Below, one piece after another: positions 54,322-62,828 of a DNA stretch of 64,000 nt. A program made the position numbers and the translations under genes. Within the stretch, counting starts at the first letter, position 1, and every line of letters begins with the position of its first letter. The notes below the pieces were generated by a model. The model saw nothing but the letters and a program-made list of their open reading frames with translations. It made no database searches and had not been told where the DNA came from. The stretch is from Methanomicrobium sp. W14 (lineage in GTDB: Archaea > Halobacteriota > Methanomicrobia > Methanomicrobiales > Methanomicrobiaceae). Where the stretch lies: assembly GCF_017875315.1 (NCBI RefSeq), contig NZ_JAGGMM010000001.1, positions 682,001 to 746,000 on the forward strand, in the 5' to 3' direction.

Positions 54322-54834
54322 ATGAATATGTCAACAGAAAACAGACCGCCCCTAAAAGAAACAGAAATTATCAGATGCAAAGGGCATGTTAATGTAAGGG
54401 CGGAACATAAATCTACTTTCGAAATAACCAAAGATGACAATCTTAGCGTTAACGGTACATGCATAATAGGAATCTGCGCCGACAAAGGTGCAGCTGACCT
54501 TAGTGAAAATTTCAAAAGTATTCTTTCAGATGACAGGTCTGTACTTAAAACTACACTTATTGCAGGAGACCTGAAATATTCATTCACATCATATGGTTCA
54601 TCAAAAATGACACTCAGCCACCCGACAGACCTCGTGTGGCGACGCAGCAGCTATGTATGCAACAGGACTATAGGGATTTACTCAGATAGCGCTGCAGTGC
54701 AGATCCCAAGGGAAATAATTGATTTACTGAAAAATGAAGAAGATATGACTGTTATTATGGAACTTACCCTTAACCCTGAAGCTCAGTCACCTTCAATTCC
54801 GCCTCTTCGAGAATTTTTTGACAGCTTTGAATAA
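54322..54834 (+). CDS. DUF371 family protein
   Basis: 170 aa. The DUF371 pattern RCKGHVNVRAEHKSTFEITK is present, then LSVNGTCIIGICADKGAADL, and SHPTDLVWRRSSYVCNRTIG. The family is archaeal, all-beta/alpha, function unknown. The last 21 residues (SIPPLREFFDSFE and upstream) are encoded in 65 bp shared with the convergent xseB. ATG 54322 or 54328. Confidence 0.82.
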   Translation: MNMSTENRPPLKETEIIRCKGHVNVRAEHKSTFEITKDDNLSVNGTCIIGICADKGAADLSENFKSILSDDRSVLKTTLIAGDLKYSFTSYGSSKMTLSHPTDLVWRRSSYVCNRTIGIYSDSAAVQIPREIIDLLKNEEDMTVIMELTLNPEAQSPSIPPLREFFDSFE

Positions 54835-54949
54835 TAGCGATTCCGCGTTCATATAGTGCCAGACTCTCATCAAGTCCGGCGTCCCCGTTTTCTATTCTGG
54901 ATATAATCTCCTTCAACTCATCAATCTGATCCTCATAGCTCTTTTTCAT
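54770..54949 (-). CDS. xseB: Exodeoxyribonuclease VII small subunit
   Basis: 59 aa helical protein: YEDQIDELKEIISRIENGDA, then LDESLALYERGIAIIQSCQKIL, the hallmark XseB segment. Binds along the XseA coiled coil. ATG 54949 overlaps xseA by 17 nt. The 3' end overlaps the convergent DUF371 gene by 65 bp. Confidence 0.93.
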   Translation of the reverse strand: MKKSYEDQIDELKEIISRIENGDAGLDESLALYERGIAIIQSCQKILEEAELKVTELQG

Positions 54950-56174
54950 TGCATACCTCCAGTATCTCTGCCTTTGCAGAACCATCCTTCATTACCATTG
55001 ACACATGCTGTCCTTCTTTCAGTTCGGATGCTGATTTTATTAAAGTTTCACCTGACCTCAACATGCAGAACCCTTTATCAAGTGGAGAAAAAGGGTTTAA
55101 CAGTTCAAGATTTTTTCTTAAAACCTTTAATTCATAATCTTCTTTTCCAACGCGATGATCAATGCATTTTAAAATGCGGCTGTGCAGATCATCCAGCCTT
55201 TCGTACTCAGTATTGATGAGCTTTGAAAGCCTGCGGGGATGGAGATGAAGCCGGCAATTTTCAAGATTCTGGTTTTCCTTTTCAATTTTTTCTTCAAGTC
55301 CCTTTAAAAGAGAATGCCTGTATTGGGTAAGCTCCCTGAGCAACTCACTCATATCAGGAACGACAATTTCAGCAGCAGCAGAAGGTGTCGGGGCACGAAC
55401 GTCGGCTGCAAAATCACACAGTGTAAAATCTATTTCATGACCGACTGCACTTACAACAGGTGTCCTGCATTCATAGACGGCCACCACAACATCAGGGTGA
55501 TTAAATTCAAAAAGATCTTCAAAGCTTCCCCCGCCTCTCCCGACTATAATGACGTCAACCATTCCGTCTATTCTTCTGATGGCTTCTGCGATCTCTGTAT
55601 GGGCATTATCACCCTGAACTGCAGCGGGGGATAAAACTATTTCAACAGGGTACCGTCTTGAGATTACGTTTTCAATATCCCTTCTTGCCGCACCCCCCAA
55701 AGCCGTGACAACACCTATCTTTTCCGGATACTTTGGAAGAGGCTTTTTTCTGGACTCATCAAAAATTCCAAGTGTCAAAAACTCTTCTTTCCATTTCTGA
55801 AGAAGAATATGTTTGTCTCCTTCCCCGCATACAACCATATCGCGGGCTATAAACTGATACTTCCCGTGAGGTTCATAAACCTCAACAGACCCGTATATTT
55901 TTACCCTGTCTCCGTTTCTCGGGATATACGAAATCTCCCTTGCAGAACTTCTCCACATTGCACAATTCAAAACGTAAGTCTTTGAATTTCTTTCCTCTGC
56001 AACGGAAAAATAAAAGTGACCAGAAACATGCCGGTGAAAATTGGTTATCTCCCCTTCAACCCATATTCCCTTGAGGGATTCATCGTCAAGAAGCCTGCTT
56101 ATCCGGGAAGACACTTCGTAAACCGATTTTACAGGGTCTTTGCCATTATCCTCACCAGTTCCGAACCAGTCCAT
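54933..56174 (-). CDS. xseA: Exodeoxyribonuclease VII large subunit
   Basis: Degrades single-stranded DNA from both ends, giving acid-soluble oligonucleotides. 413 aa: N-terminal OB fold (GIWVEGEITNFHRHVSGHFY), catalytic domain with GVVTALGGAARRDIENVISR, VGRGGGSFEDLFEFN and VSAVGHEIDFTLCDFAADVR, then the coiled coil (about 270-350) and a short C-terminal domain. Rather bacterial enzyme, present in some methanogens, probably by old transfer. Confidence 0.95.
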   Translation of the reverse strand: MDWFGTGEDNGKDPVKSVYEVSSRISRLLDDESLKGIWVEGEITNFHRHVSGHFYFSVAEERNSKTYVLNCAMWRSSAREISYIPRNGDRVKIYGSVEVYEPHGKYQFIARDMVVCGEGDKHILLQKWKEEFLTLGIFDESRKKPLPKYPEKIGVVTALGGAARRDIENVISRRYPVEIVLSPAAVQGDNAHTEIAEAIRRIDGMVDVIIVGRGGGSFEDLFEFNHPDVVVAVYECRTPVVSAVGHEIDFTLCDFAADVRAPTPSAAAEIVVPDMSELLRELTQYRHSLLKGLEEKIEKENQNLENCRLHLHPRRLSKLINTEYERLDDLHSRILKCIDHRVGKEDYELKVLRKNLELLNPFSPLDKGFCMLRSGETLIKSASELKEGQHVSMVMKDGSAKAEILEVCNEKEL

Positions 56175-56209
56175 GCTAAAATTATTTATGTACCGCTGAA
56201 ACTAAAAAC

Positions 56210-57220
56210 ATGATGAGTCGGAAATATATACAAATATATACCTCCGGCAAAAAACGACGATACATAAAATCTGATCTCCTGCCTGAAACAGATCTGTCAG
56301 GCGAACTGAATAAAAAGAACTATAGTCGATTCAAAAATTCCCCCAATACGGCTTTTAAAAAACATTTTAATAAATTCAGGATGCACGTTTCAGATATGCC
56401 AAAGTACTCCGTTTCAAGTATGTTTTTTCACGAGTACACGATAGAGAAAATATTTGACTTTGTTTCAGAGGCAGGTTGCTCATCGATAGAATTCTGGTTT
56501 GAAACACCTGATTTCTGGATTAACGGACTTCCTGTCGAAAAACTAAATGAAATCCAGGAAAAACATCCGTCACTTCTGCCGATAACCGTTCACTCTCCCG
56601 TTCTGGATCTTAATCCCTGCTCAATAAATCCAGGGATCTCTGAAATTTCAGTAAAAACCACACTAAACGCAATAAAAATTGCGGAAGAGGTAAACGCGCA
56701 TGTGATTACAGTTCATCCCGGAAGAAGAACAGCGAAAAGGACTCCGGGAGAGATGGATATAGAAAGACTCTACAGGTACCTTGGAAGAATTGAAAAGTCA
56801 TTTTCCGGCTGCCGCACAAAGATTGCAATAGAGAACATGGAACCAAAAATCAATTCGATTTTATCTACACCTGATTTTGCATATGAACTCCTTAAAAAAG
56901 AACCGTGGCTGTATTTTACGCTTGATACAGCTCATGCAGTCCGTGCATCAGAAAAGGATGCACTACAGTACATAGACTTACTTCACGACAGAATACAGAA
57001 TGTCCACGTAAGCGGCGCTGATGAATCAATGACACACATACTCCCGCACAAAGACAAAAGAATTGAAAAAATACTAAAGTATCTCAAAGACTTTGGGTAT
57101 GACGGACACCTCACTCTGGAGATAGAAGACCTGAATTTCAAAGGGAATCTGGGCAGTTATGAGAAGATAAAAATAATATCAAAAGAAATAAAATTTTTGA
57201 AATATATATTCGGAGAATAA
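56210..57220 (+). CDS. Sugar-phosphate isomerase/epimerase-type TIM barrel protein
   Basis: 336 aa, xylose-isomerase/AP-endonuclease 2 fold. After about 57 unusual basic residues comes KYSVSSMFFHEYTIEKIFDF, then EFWFETPDFW, PITVHSPVLDLNPCS, VITVHPGRR, IAIENMEP, FTLDTAHA, NVHVSGADE and LTLEIEDL, covering the metal-binding strand ends (E, H, D, E). Substrate unknown. ATG 56210 has no SD; TTATTTATG 25-30 nt upstream fits a leaderless start. The N-terminal extension may mean the true start is ATG 56381 (MHVSDMPKYS). Confidence 0.8.
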   Translation: MMSRKYIQIYTSGKKRRYIKSDLLPETDLSGELNKKNYSRFKNSPNTAFKKHFNKFRMHVSDMPKYSVSSMFFHEYTIEKIFDFVSEAGCSSIEFWFETPDFWINGLPVEKLNEIQEKHPSLLPITVHSPVLDLNPCSINPGISEISVKTTLNAIKIAEEVNAHVITVHPGRRTAKRTPGEMDIERLYRYLGRIEKSFSGCRTKIAIENMEPKINSILSTPDFAYELLKKEPWLYFTLDTAHAVRASEKDALQYIDLLHDRIQNVHVSGADESMTHILPHKDKRIEKILKYLKDFGYDGHLTLEIEDLNFKGNLGSYEKIKIISKEIKFLKYIFGE

Positions 57221-57369
57221 AAACCAGTAAATAACAGAAAAATTAGCAGAAAAAAATGAAATTCAGTAAAAAGACGATCCAATTTATATTATTCCAAAAT
57301 CATATATTTATCTGATATTGCATTTATGAATAAAGGATTGAGTTCAGCCGTATATCCGGCGTGGAAACA

Positions 57370-58626
57370 ATGATAGAATACAGCTTAGGTCTTTTTCTAT
57401 TCATCCTGTGCCTGATGCTGTCAGCCTTTTTTTCCGGATCAGAAATCGCACTGGTGTCGATTAATCAGGCAAAAGTAAGAACTTTGCTTGAAATAAACAA
57501 AAAAGGGGCAAAAGCTCTCTCAATTTTAAAGGGAAACGTAGATCACCTGCTCATCACAATTCTGATAGGCAATAACATCGTCAATATTGCCGCAGCCTCC
57601 ATTGCAACAGCAATAGCCATCGATGCATACGGTGATATAGGCATAGGTATTGCAACCGGTGTAGTGACAGTACTTATGCTGATTTTCGGTGAAATCGGTC
57701 CAAAAACCTACTCTGCAAGATACCCTGAAAAAGTGGCGCTTTTTGTTTCAAAATATATTCTGATATTCTCGTACATCCTCACACCGGTTCTCTGGGTATA
57801 CGACGGAGTAAAAAGGGTTTTCAAAATCGAGGCCGACTTTGCGCACCCTGTTGTAACAGAAGAGGAAATTAAACAGTGGATTGACGTAGGAGAGGAAAGC
57901 GGAACTATTGAAGAGGAAGAACATGAAATGCTCTATCGTGTATTCAGATTTACCGATACCATTGCAAGGGAGGCCATGACACCCCGCGGCGACGTAAAAA
58001 TGGTAAACGACCAGAGCTCTCTTGAAGAGGCAATCGACATATTCAACGAAACGGGATTTACGAGAATTCCCGTATACCACGAACAGGTAGACAACATTAC
58101 AGGAGTCCTGAATGTCAAGGACGTATTTTCTGCAATATTCAACAAAAAGAAGGATGCAACAATACCTCTCCTTAAATACGAGCCCGTATTTGTACCTGAA
58201 AGCAAGAAAATTGATGAGCTTTTAAACGAGCTTCAGATAAAAAAAACACACCTTGCAATAGTAGTTGATGAATACGGAACATACGCAGGGGTCATAACAA
58301 TGGAGGACATTCTGGAGGAGCTTGTCGGTGAAATTCTTGATGAATTTGACGAAGAAGAACCGCAAATCCAGAAAATAGATGCAGGAATATACCTGATAGA
58401 CGCCGGTGCCTGGGTTACAAGGATTAACGAAGAGCTTGAAATAGACCTCCCGCCTCATGAATCATATGAGACTCTCGGGGGACTTCTGATAGACAGGCTT
58501 GGACATATCCCGAAACGCGGAGAGGTAATAACCCTTGAAAACGGAATTAAACTACAGGTAATGAAAATGAGGGGAAGAAGAATCGTCGATATCAGATTAA
58601 CTCTTCCTGATGAGGATGAAAATTAA
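57370..58626 (+). CDS. CNNM/CorC-HlyC family transporter
   Basis: 418 aa. DUF21 membrane domain with four helices (SAFFSGSEIALVSINQAKVR, LLITILIGNNIVNIAAASI, MLIFGEIGPKTYS), a CBS pair from about residue 200 (EAMTPRGDVKMV, HLAIVVDEYGTYAGVITMED), and the C-terminal CorC_HlyC domain (ETLGGLLIDRLGHIPKRGEVI). These proteins export Mg or Co and bind ATP at the CBS pair. The GTG at 57361 is an alternative start. Confidence 0.93.
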   Translation: MIEYSLGLFLFILCLMLSAFFSGSEIALVSINQAKVRTLLEINKKGAKALSILKGNVDHLLITILIGNNIVNIAAASIATAIAIDAYGDIGIGIATGVVTVLMLIFGEIGPKTYSARYPEKVALFVSKYILIFSYILTPVLWVYDGVKRVFKIEADFAHPVVTEEEIKQWIDVGEESGTIEEEEHEMLYRVFRFTDTIAREAMTPRGDVKMVNDQSSLEEAIDIFNETGFTRIPVYHEQVDNITGVLNVKDVFSAIFNKKKDATIPLLKYEPVFVPESKKIDELLNELQIKKTHLAIVVDEYGTYAGVITMEDILEELVGEILDEFDEEEPQIQKIDAGIYLIDAGAWVTRINEELEIDLPPHESYETLGGLLIDRLGHIPKRGEVITLENGIKLQVMKMRGRRIVDIRLTLPDEDEN

Positions 58627-58662
58627 AGAATAATTTTCATATCAAAATTTCAAAAAAATATT

Positions 58663-59265
58663 ATGAAAAGCATTGCAGTTTTAGCGTCAGGCAGGGGGTC
58701 CAACTTTCAGGCCGTTATTGATAAAATCACTGAAGGATCAATCAATGCAGAAATAATATGCCTGATAACCGACAACCCTGATGCATATTCAATAAAAAGA
58801 GCAGTTAATGCAGGAATTCCGGCAAAAGTTATAGACTACAGGTCTTTTAAATCACGGGATGAATACAACATAAGCCTCTGTCAGGCTATGAAGGAGATAA
58901 ATCCTGATCTCTTTGTTCTCGCCGGCTATATGCGCCTTCTTGACAAAAAAACAGCTGGAGAGTTTAAAGACCGGATGATAAACATACACCCTGCACTTCT
59001 TCCTTCTTTCACTGGTCTTCATGCCCAGAGACAGGCCATCGACTATGGGGTCAAAATTGCTGGGTGCACAGTCCACTTTGTTGACGAAGGCATGGACTCA
59101 GGACCGATAATTCTGCAGCGTGTCGTCCCGGTCTACTTTGACGATGATGAAGACACCCTTGCAGAAAGGATACTCAAAGAAGAGCATATTGCACTTCCCG
59201 AAGCGGTAAGGCTTTTTTGCAGTGATAAAATAAAAATAAATGGCAAGAAAGTAAAAATACTTTGA
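58663..59265 (+). CDS. purN: Phosphoribosylglycinamide formyltransferase
   Basis: Transfers formyl to GAR in purine synthesis. 200 aa: SGRGSNFQAVIDKI near the N terminus, catalytic N-x-H in MINIHPALLPSF, and catalytic D in FVDEGMDSGPIILQR. Uses formyl-THF in most organisms; many methanogens use PurT instead, so the folate or methanopterin donor is a question here. No SD; AT-rich upstream. Confidence 0.95.
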   Translation: MKSIAVLASGRGSNFQAVIDKITEGSINAEIICLITDNPDAYSIKRAVNAGIPAKVIDYRSFKSRDEYNISLCQAMKEINPDLFVLAGYMRLLDKKTAGEFKDRMINIHPALLPSFTGLHAQRQAIDYGVKIAGCTVHFVDEGMDSGPIILQRVVPVYFDDDEDTLAERILKEEHIALPEAVRLFCSDKIKINGKKVKIL

Positions 59266-59366
59266 ATAAAAGTAATTTTTTATCCTTCTCCATCTGTATT
59301 ATAAATCTGAATATCCTAATAAAATGAGAATTGTTTAGGTTATCTGGTTTTAACGGAGTTTTATAT

Positions 59367-59687
59367 TTGGCCAAAAAAAATGACAAATCCGGACAAAGGA
59401 TACTGGCTAGAGAAAGGATTGTCTGCCTTTTTGAAAGCGCTTTCGAATTCTATGAAGATAACCCTTTGTTAAGTAAAAAATGCATCCTGCACGCCAGAAA
59501 AATATCAATGAGATACCGTGTAAAAATACCGAAACCTTACAACAGGCGTTACTGCAGGAAATGCTTCAGCTGTTTTATTCCTGGAGTAAATATGACAACA
59601 CGAATTAACAGGGGAAAAGTTGTAGTTACATGCAAATCATGTGGCAACATCCGCAGATATCCGGTAAAGGAGAAAAAGTGCAGATGA
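59367..59687 (+). CDS. rnp4: Ribonuclease P protein component 4
   Basis: 106 aa archaeal Rpr2/Rpp21 homologue. N-terminal helices (ILARERIVCLFESAFEFYED) and a zinc ribbon with CRKC and CKSC, plus the basic end RRYPVKEKKCR. It works with Rnp1-3 and the catalytic RNA in 5' tRNA maturation. TTG 59367 has GGAG at 8 nt; an upstream TTG at 59331 has no SD. Confidence 0.9.
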   Translation: MAKKNDKSGQRILARERIVCLFESAFEFYEDNPLLSKKCILHARKISMRYRVKIPKPYNRRYCRKCFSCFIPGVNMTTRINRGKVVVTCKSCGNIRRYPVKEKKCR

Positions 59688-59929
59688 AAAACACAGAATC
59701 CAAAAACAAAGATATGAACTGCCTTAAGGCAACTCTCTGGATAGGGAAAAAAGGCTGTACTGAAAGCACCATAGAAGAAATACGCCGCCAAGTCGAGGGC
59801 AGGAAAACAATAAAAGTGAAATGGCTCAGAAATACTGACATAAAACCTGAGGATATAGCAGAAAAAAGTGGCACAAAACTTATTCAGACCCGTGGAAGGA
59901 CCATGTTACTTGGAAGAAAACAAAACTGA
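59684..59929 (+). CDS. YhbY/CRM-domain RNA-binding protein
   Basis: 81 aa. CRM domain: LKATLWIGKKGCTESTIEEI, KTIKVKWLRNT and the end TKLIQTRGRTMLLGRK with the basic GxxG-type loop. Bacterial YhbY binds pre-50S particles, and archaeal versions likely bind rRNA. ATG 59684 overlaps rnp4 by 4 nt (ATGA). Confidence 0.9.
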   Translation: MKNTESKNKDMNCLKATLWIGKKGCTESTIEEIRRQVEGRKTIKVKWLRNTDIKPEDIAEKSGTKLIQTRGRTMLLGRKQN

Positions 59930-59978
59930 ATTTTTCTGGTTATTCCACTTATGCTATCACAAATTTCTGTTTTTGAAC

Positions 59979-60124
59979 GGGCAGAATCTCAAAAGATATA
60001 AAAGCATATCTGCCCAATATATAGAGACTGCTAATTATCATGGACATCACACAGTGATTAACATGTATAAACGTCGCAGACATCTTGTTTACGACGCTTA
60101 GCATAAATTTGAGAGTGGTTAAAA
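59979..60124 (+). promoter_or_regulatory. Promoter and leader of the S19e operon
   Basis: CAATATATAGAG at 60015-60026 is a probable TATA box. A 7-bp inverted repeat GGGCAGA/TCTGCCC (59979-59985, 60009-60015) lies before it. In the leader, ACGTCG...CGACGC arms (about 60070-60100) can form a hairpin 25-30 nt before the ATG, a possible autoregulatory structure. Confidence 0.4.
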
Positions 60125-60574
60125 ATGACAACAGTATATGATATCCCGCCGGATGCCTTGATTTCCAAAGTGGCTGGCGAGCTCAAGCAGCTCGATACGA
60201 TTAAGGCTCCGGAATGGGCAGAGTTTGCTAAAACAGGCGTTCACAAGCAGATGCCACCTAAAGAAGAAGACTGGTGGTATACACGCGCTGCATCAGTTAT
60301 GCGCAGGGTATACATAGATGGTCCTGTAGGAGTCCAGAGACTCAGGACATTTTACGGCGGCAAGAAAAACCGCGGCTCAAAGCCAAACCAGTTCAGAAGG
60401 GGTTCAGGCTCGGTCACACGAAAAGTTCTCCAGCAGCTTGAAGCAGCAGGATACATCAAAAATACCCCTGAAGGGCGCATAGTCTCTCCAGAAGGAAGAA
60501 AATTTATTGACGGTGTTGCCAACGAACTTAAAGGCAGCATTGCAGAAAAGATTCCCGGAATAGGCAAATATTAA
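60125..60574 (+). CDS. rps19e: Ribosomal protein S19e
   Basis: 149 aa. Typical: VYDIPPDALISKVAGELKQL at the start, PEWAEFAKTGVHKQMPPKEE, WWYTRAASVMRRVYIDGPVG and the end QQLEAAGYIKNTPEGRIVSP. Needed for 40S/30S maturation in archaea and eukaryotes. First gene of a unit that continues with PDCD5-like, PP-loop and ribosomal genes. SD GTGGTT. Confidence 0.97.
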   Translation: MTTVYDIPPDALISKVAGELKQLDTIKAPEWAEFAKTGVHKQMPPKEEDWWYTRAASVMRRVYIDGPVGVQRLRTFYGGKKNRGSKPNQFRRGSGSVTRKVLQQLEAAGYIKNTPEGRIVSPEGRKFIDGVANELKGSIAEKIPGIGKY

Positions 60575-60588
60575 TCAGGTTGATTTTA

Positions 60589-60927
60589 ATGGTTGACGAC
60601 GAACTTGCAGAAATTCGCAGAAGGCGTATGGCAGAGCTCCAGCGCCAGCAGATGGAACGCGGGGCTATGGAAGAAGAGCTTCAAAAGCAAAAACAGGCTG
60701 AGGCACAGATTCACCTTGCTCTGATGCAGATTCTCGAACCTGAAGCACGGGAACGTTTAAACACCATTAAGCTAACCAAACCTGAATTTGCAAAAGCTGT
60801 CGAACAGCAGCTTGTAATGCTCTCGCAAAGCGGACGAATTAACGGGCGCATCAGCGATGAGCAGCTCAAAGCTATACTAAGACAGCTCATACCGGAAAAA
60901 AGAGAATACAACATCACACGCAGATAA
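60589..60927 (+). CDS. PDCD5-like DNA-binding protein
   Basis: 112 aa, TFAR19/PDCD5 family. N-terminal charged helix (LAEIRRRRMAELQRQQMERG), then the three-helix core LMQILEPEARERLNTIKLTK. Archaeal members bind DNA or nascent-chain complexes; role not settled. Follows rps19e as is usual in euryarchaea. ATG 60589 has CAGGTTGAT. Confidence 0.93.
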   Translation: MVDDELAEIRRRRMAELQRQQMERGAMEEELQKQKQAEAQIHLALMQILEPEARERLNTIKLTKPEFAKAVEQQLVMLSQSGRINGRISDEQLKAILRQLIPEKREYNITRR

Positions 60928-61520
60928 TGAAAGCCGGAATGCTCTTCAGCGGAGGAAAAGACAGTTCCCTTGCGGCACTGATGCTTTCAAGGGATTATGA
61001 AATCGAGCTGAACACATTTGTGTTCGACAAAGAAAAAGGAATTCCTGGTGTAGAAAATGCCGCGAAAACTCTCGGTTTCCCTCTTAAAAAAAGAGTATTC
61101 AAAGAAGGACTGCTTAATATTGTGATGGAGATGATGGTTGAAAACGGATACCCGAATGACGCCATCAACCTTGTGCATAGAAGCGCCATCAGATGCCTCT
61201 GTGAGGAGTATGATGTTATAGGAGACGGGACACGACTGAATGATCGCGTGCCCATGCTGGATTATGCTGAAATTCAGAGACTTGAAGGGAAGTATAACAG
61301 CGCTCTCGTGCGGCCTCTGCTCGGATTTGGAAGAAGAGAAGTCAACAGGCTTGTCGAAAAGTACTTCACCGTTGAATACGGCGAAACCGGTGGTCACATA
61401 AAAAACGGTGACTATGAAAGTGAAATCCGTGCGGCATTCAGTGCAAAGGGTATCGATCCATACAAAATATTTCCCAGCCACCATGAGCAGTCACTTATAA
61501 CAGGCAGAAAACTGCAATGA
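60927..61520 (+). CDS. PP-loop ATP pyrophosphatase-like protein (DUF7411-like)
   Basis: 197 aa, N-type ATP pyrophosphatase fold. PP-loop SGGKDSSLAALML at residues 8-20, Asp in VFDKEKGIPGVENA, and a second ATP region VIGDGTRLNDRVPMLDY. It may thiolate or amidate a substrate, perhaps an RNA base, but lacks tRNA-binding or Cys pairs. Start overlaps the PDCD5 stop by 1 nt (TAATG). Usual in this archaeal operon. Confidence 0.82.
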   Translation: MKAGMLFSGGKDSSLAALMLSRDYEIELNTFVFDKEKGIPGVENAAKTLGFPLKKRVFKEGLLNIVMEMMVENGYPNDAINLVHRSAIRCLCEEYDVIGDGTRLNDRVPMLDYAEIQRLEGKYNSALVRPLLGFGRREVNRLVEKYFTVEYGETGGHIKNGDYESEIRAAFSAKGIDPYKIFPSHHEQSLITGRKLQ

Positions 61521-61541
61521 ACAAAAACGTGGTGAAAAGAA

Positions 61542-61694
61542 ATGAGTAAAGTTACAAAAGCTAGAAAAATAAGACTGGCAAAGGCATGCGAGCAGAACCG
61601 CCGTGTGCCGGCATGGGTTATGATAAAAACAAAACGCACCGTTGTGACTCATCCGTGTAGACGCAACTGGAGACGCAGCAAACTGAAGGTGTGA
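61542..61694 (+). CDS. rpl39e: Ribosomal protein L39e
   Basis: 50 aa, easily missed for its size: [20 protein letters not shown], then [12 protein letters not shown] and [11 protein letters not shown], all typical L39e. Lines the peptide exit tunnel. SD GGTGAA 7 nt before ATG 61542. rpl31e follows 4 nt later. Confidence 0.97.
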   Translation: MSKVTKARKIRLAKACEQNRRVPAWVMIKTKRTVVTHPCRRNWRRSKLKV

Positions 61695-61698
61695 TTAA

Positions 61699-61962
61699 AT
61701 GGCAGAAATTTTAAAAGAACAAATATATATCATACCTCTTCGTGATGTAAAAAAGGCACCACGCTGGAAGCGCAGCCCGAAGGCAATGAAAGAAATAAGA
61801 GCGTTTCTGTCGAAACACATGAAAAGCGACGATATAAAAATTGATTCAAGCATCAATGAAAAAGTCTGGGAACGCGGAAGCGAGAAGCCTCCAAGGAAAA
61901 TCCGTGTTCGTGCAATGAAATTTGAGGACGGTCAGGTTCAGGCTGAACTTGCCGAAGAGTGA
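61699..61962 (+). CDS. rpl31e: Ribosomal protein L31e
   Basis: 87 aa. [20 protein letters not shown] and [20 protein letters not shown] are family features, with the conserved [17 protein letters not shown] end. Sits at the tunnel exit near SRP and chaperone sites. SD GGTGTGAT. aIF6 starts 1 nt after its stop. Confidence 0.97.
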   Translation: MAEILKEQIYIIPLRDVKKAPRWKRSPKAMKEIRAFLSKHMKSDDIKIDSSINEKVWERGSEKPPRKIRVRAMKFEDGQVQAELAEE

Positions 61963-61963
61963 A

Positions 61964-62623
61964 ATGAAAGAGACAATCGACTTCGCTGGCGACGAAAATA
62001 TAGGCGTTTATACACGCGTATTCGAGGATTTTGCATTCGTTCCGCTTAATGCTCCCGAAGAATACGTCAAAAGCATTGAAGAGAGATTTGGTATTGAAGT
62101 AGTCCAGACTACAATACAGGGAAGCTCGATTATAGGCTCACTTCTTGTCGGGAACAGCAACGGAATAATTGCAAGCGGTCTTGCAACAACCGAAGAATCG
62201 GAACTGCTGAAGAAATATGGAAATGTCATGTTTCTTGGCAGAACCATGAACGCTGCAGGAAACATCATTCTTGCAAATGACAGCATAGCAGTTGTCCATC
62301 CACGTCTCCCCGACAAGTACGCAGAGAAAATCTCAAAATTTCTTGATGTTCCTGTTGTTATGATGACAATCGGAGGTATCCCCACAGTTGGAATGGCAGC
62401 GGTTGCCACCAACAGGGGAATACTCGTAAGTCCCGGTGTAACGGCCCAGGAAATAAGGGAAATTGAAAACATAACAGACCTGCCAGTTGGTACAGGAACT
62501 ATAAATATGGGAAGCAGCCTCGTCGGGACAGGGCTTATTGCGAACAGCAGGTCCTATATGGCAGGGATTTCTACAAGCGGATATGAGCTTGGAAGAATAG
62601 AAGAAGTATTTGGCTTTGATTAA
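61964..62623 (+). CDS. eif6: Translation initiation factor aIF6
   Basis: 219 aa, five-fold pentein repeat protein that binds L14/L24e on the 50S subunit and prevents premature joining. Repeated strands: DENIGVYTRVFEDFAFVPL, GNSNGIIASGLATTEE, NDSIAVVHPRLPDKYAE, ATNRGILVSPGVTAQE and ANSRSYMAGISTSGYELGRI. ATG 61964; longer in-frame extension overlaps rpl31e and is not needed. Confidence 0.97.
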   Translation: MKETIDFAGDENIGVYTRVFEDFAFVPLNAPEEYVKSIEERFGIEVVQTTIQGSSIIGSLLVGNSNGIIASGLATTEESELLKKYGNVMFLGRTMNAAGNIILANDSIAVVHPRLPDKYAEKISKFLDVPVVMMTIGGIPTVGMAAVATNRGILVSPGVTAQEIREIENITDLPVGTGTINMGSSLVGTGLIANSRSYMAGISTSGYELGRIEEVFGFD

Positions 62624-62636
62624 AGGAGTTATTAAA

Positions 62637-62828
62637 ATGGCAGACCAGAAATTTGAAGTGCAGGGAAACTTTAAAAATGGCTATGACTATCAGCCATTCA
62701 AAAAAGTTATCACTGCACCAAACGAAAAACAGGCTTCAGAGAAGATCTACATGATCCTGGGAAGCAAACACCGTTTAAAGAGAAACTACATAAATATTGA
62801 CGGAATCAAACTTATCGATGGTGAGTAA
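62637..62828 (+). CDS. rpl18a: Ribosomal protein L18a (LX)
   Basis: 63 aa: ADQKFEVQGNFKNGYDYQPF, KVITAPNEKQASEKIYMILG and the end KRNYINIDGIKLI. Archaeal LX (L20e/L18a). Strong SD AAAGGAGTT before ATG 62637. Overlaps the prefoldin gene start. Confidence 0.96.
   Translation: MADQKFEVQGNFKNGYDYQPFKKVITAPNEKQASEKIYMILGSKHRLKRNYINIDGIKLIDGE

Noticed and set aside
60987-61484. 165-codon minus-strand frame opposite the PP-loop gene
   Set aside because: The plus strand carries a conserved PP-loop protein in operon order; the antisense has no recognisable domain.
62008-62472. 154-codon minus-strand frame opposite aIF6
   Set aside because: Antisense of a conserved pentein-repeat gene.
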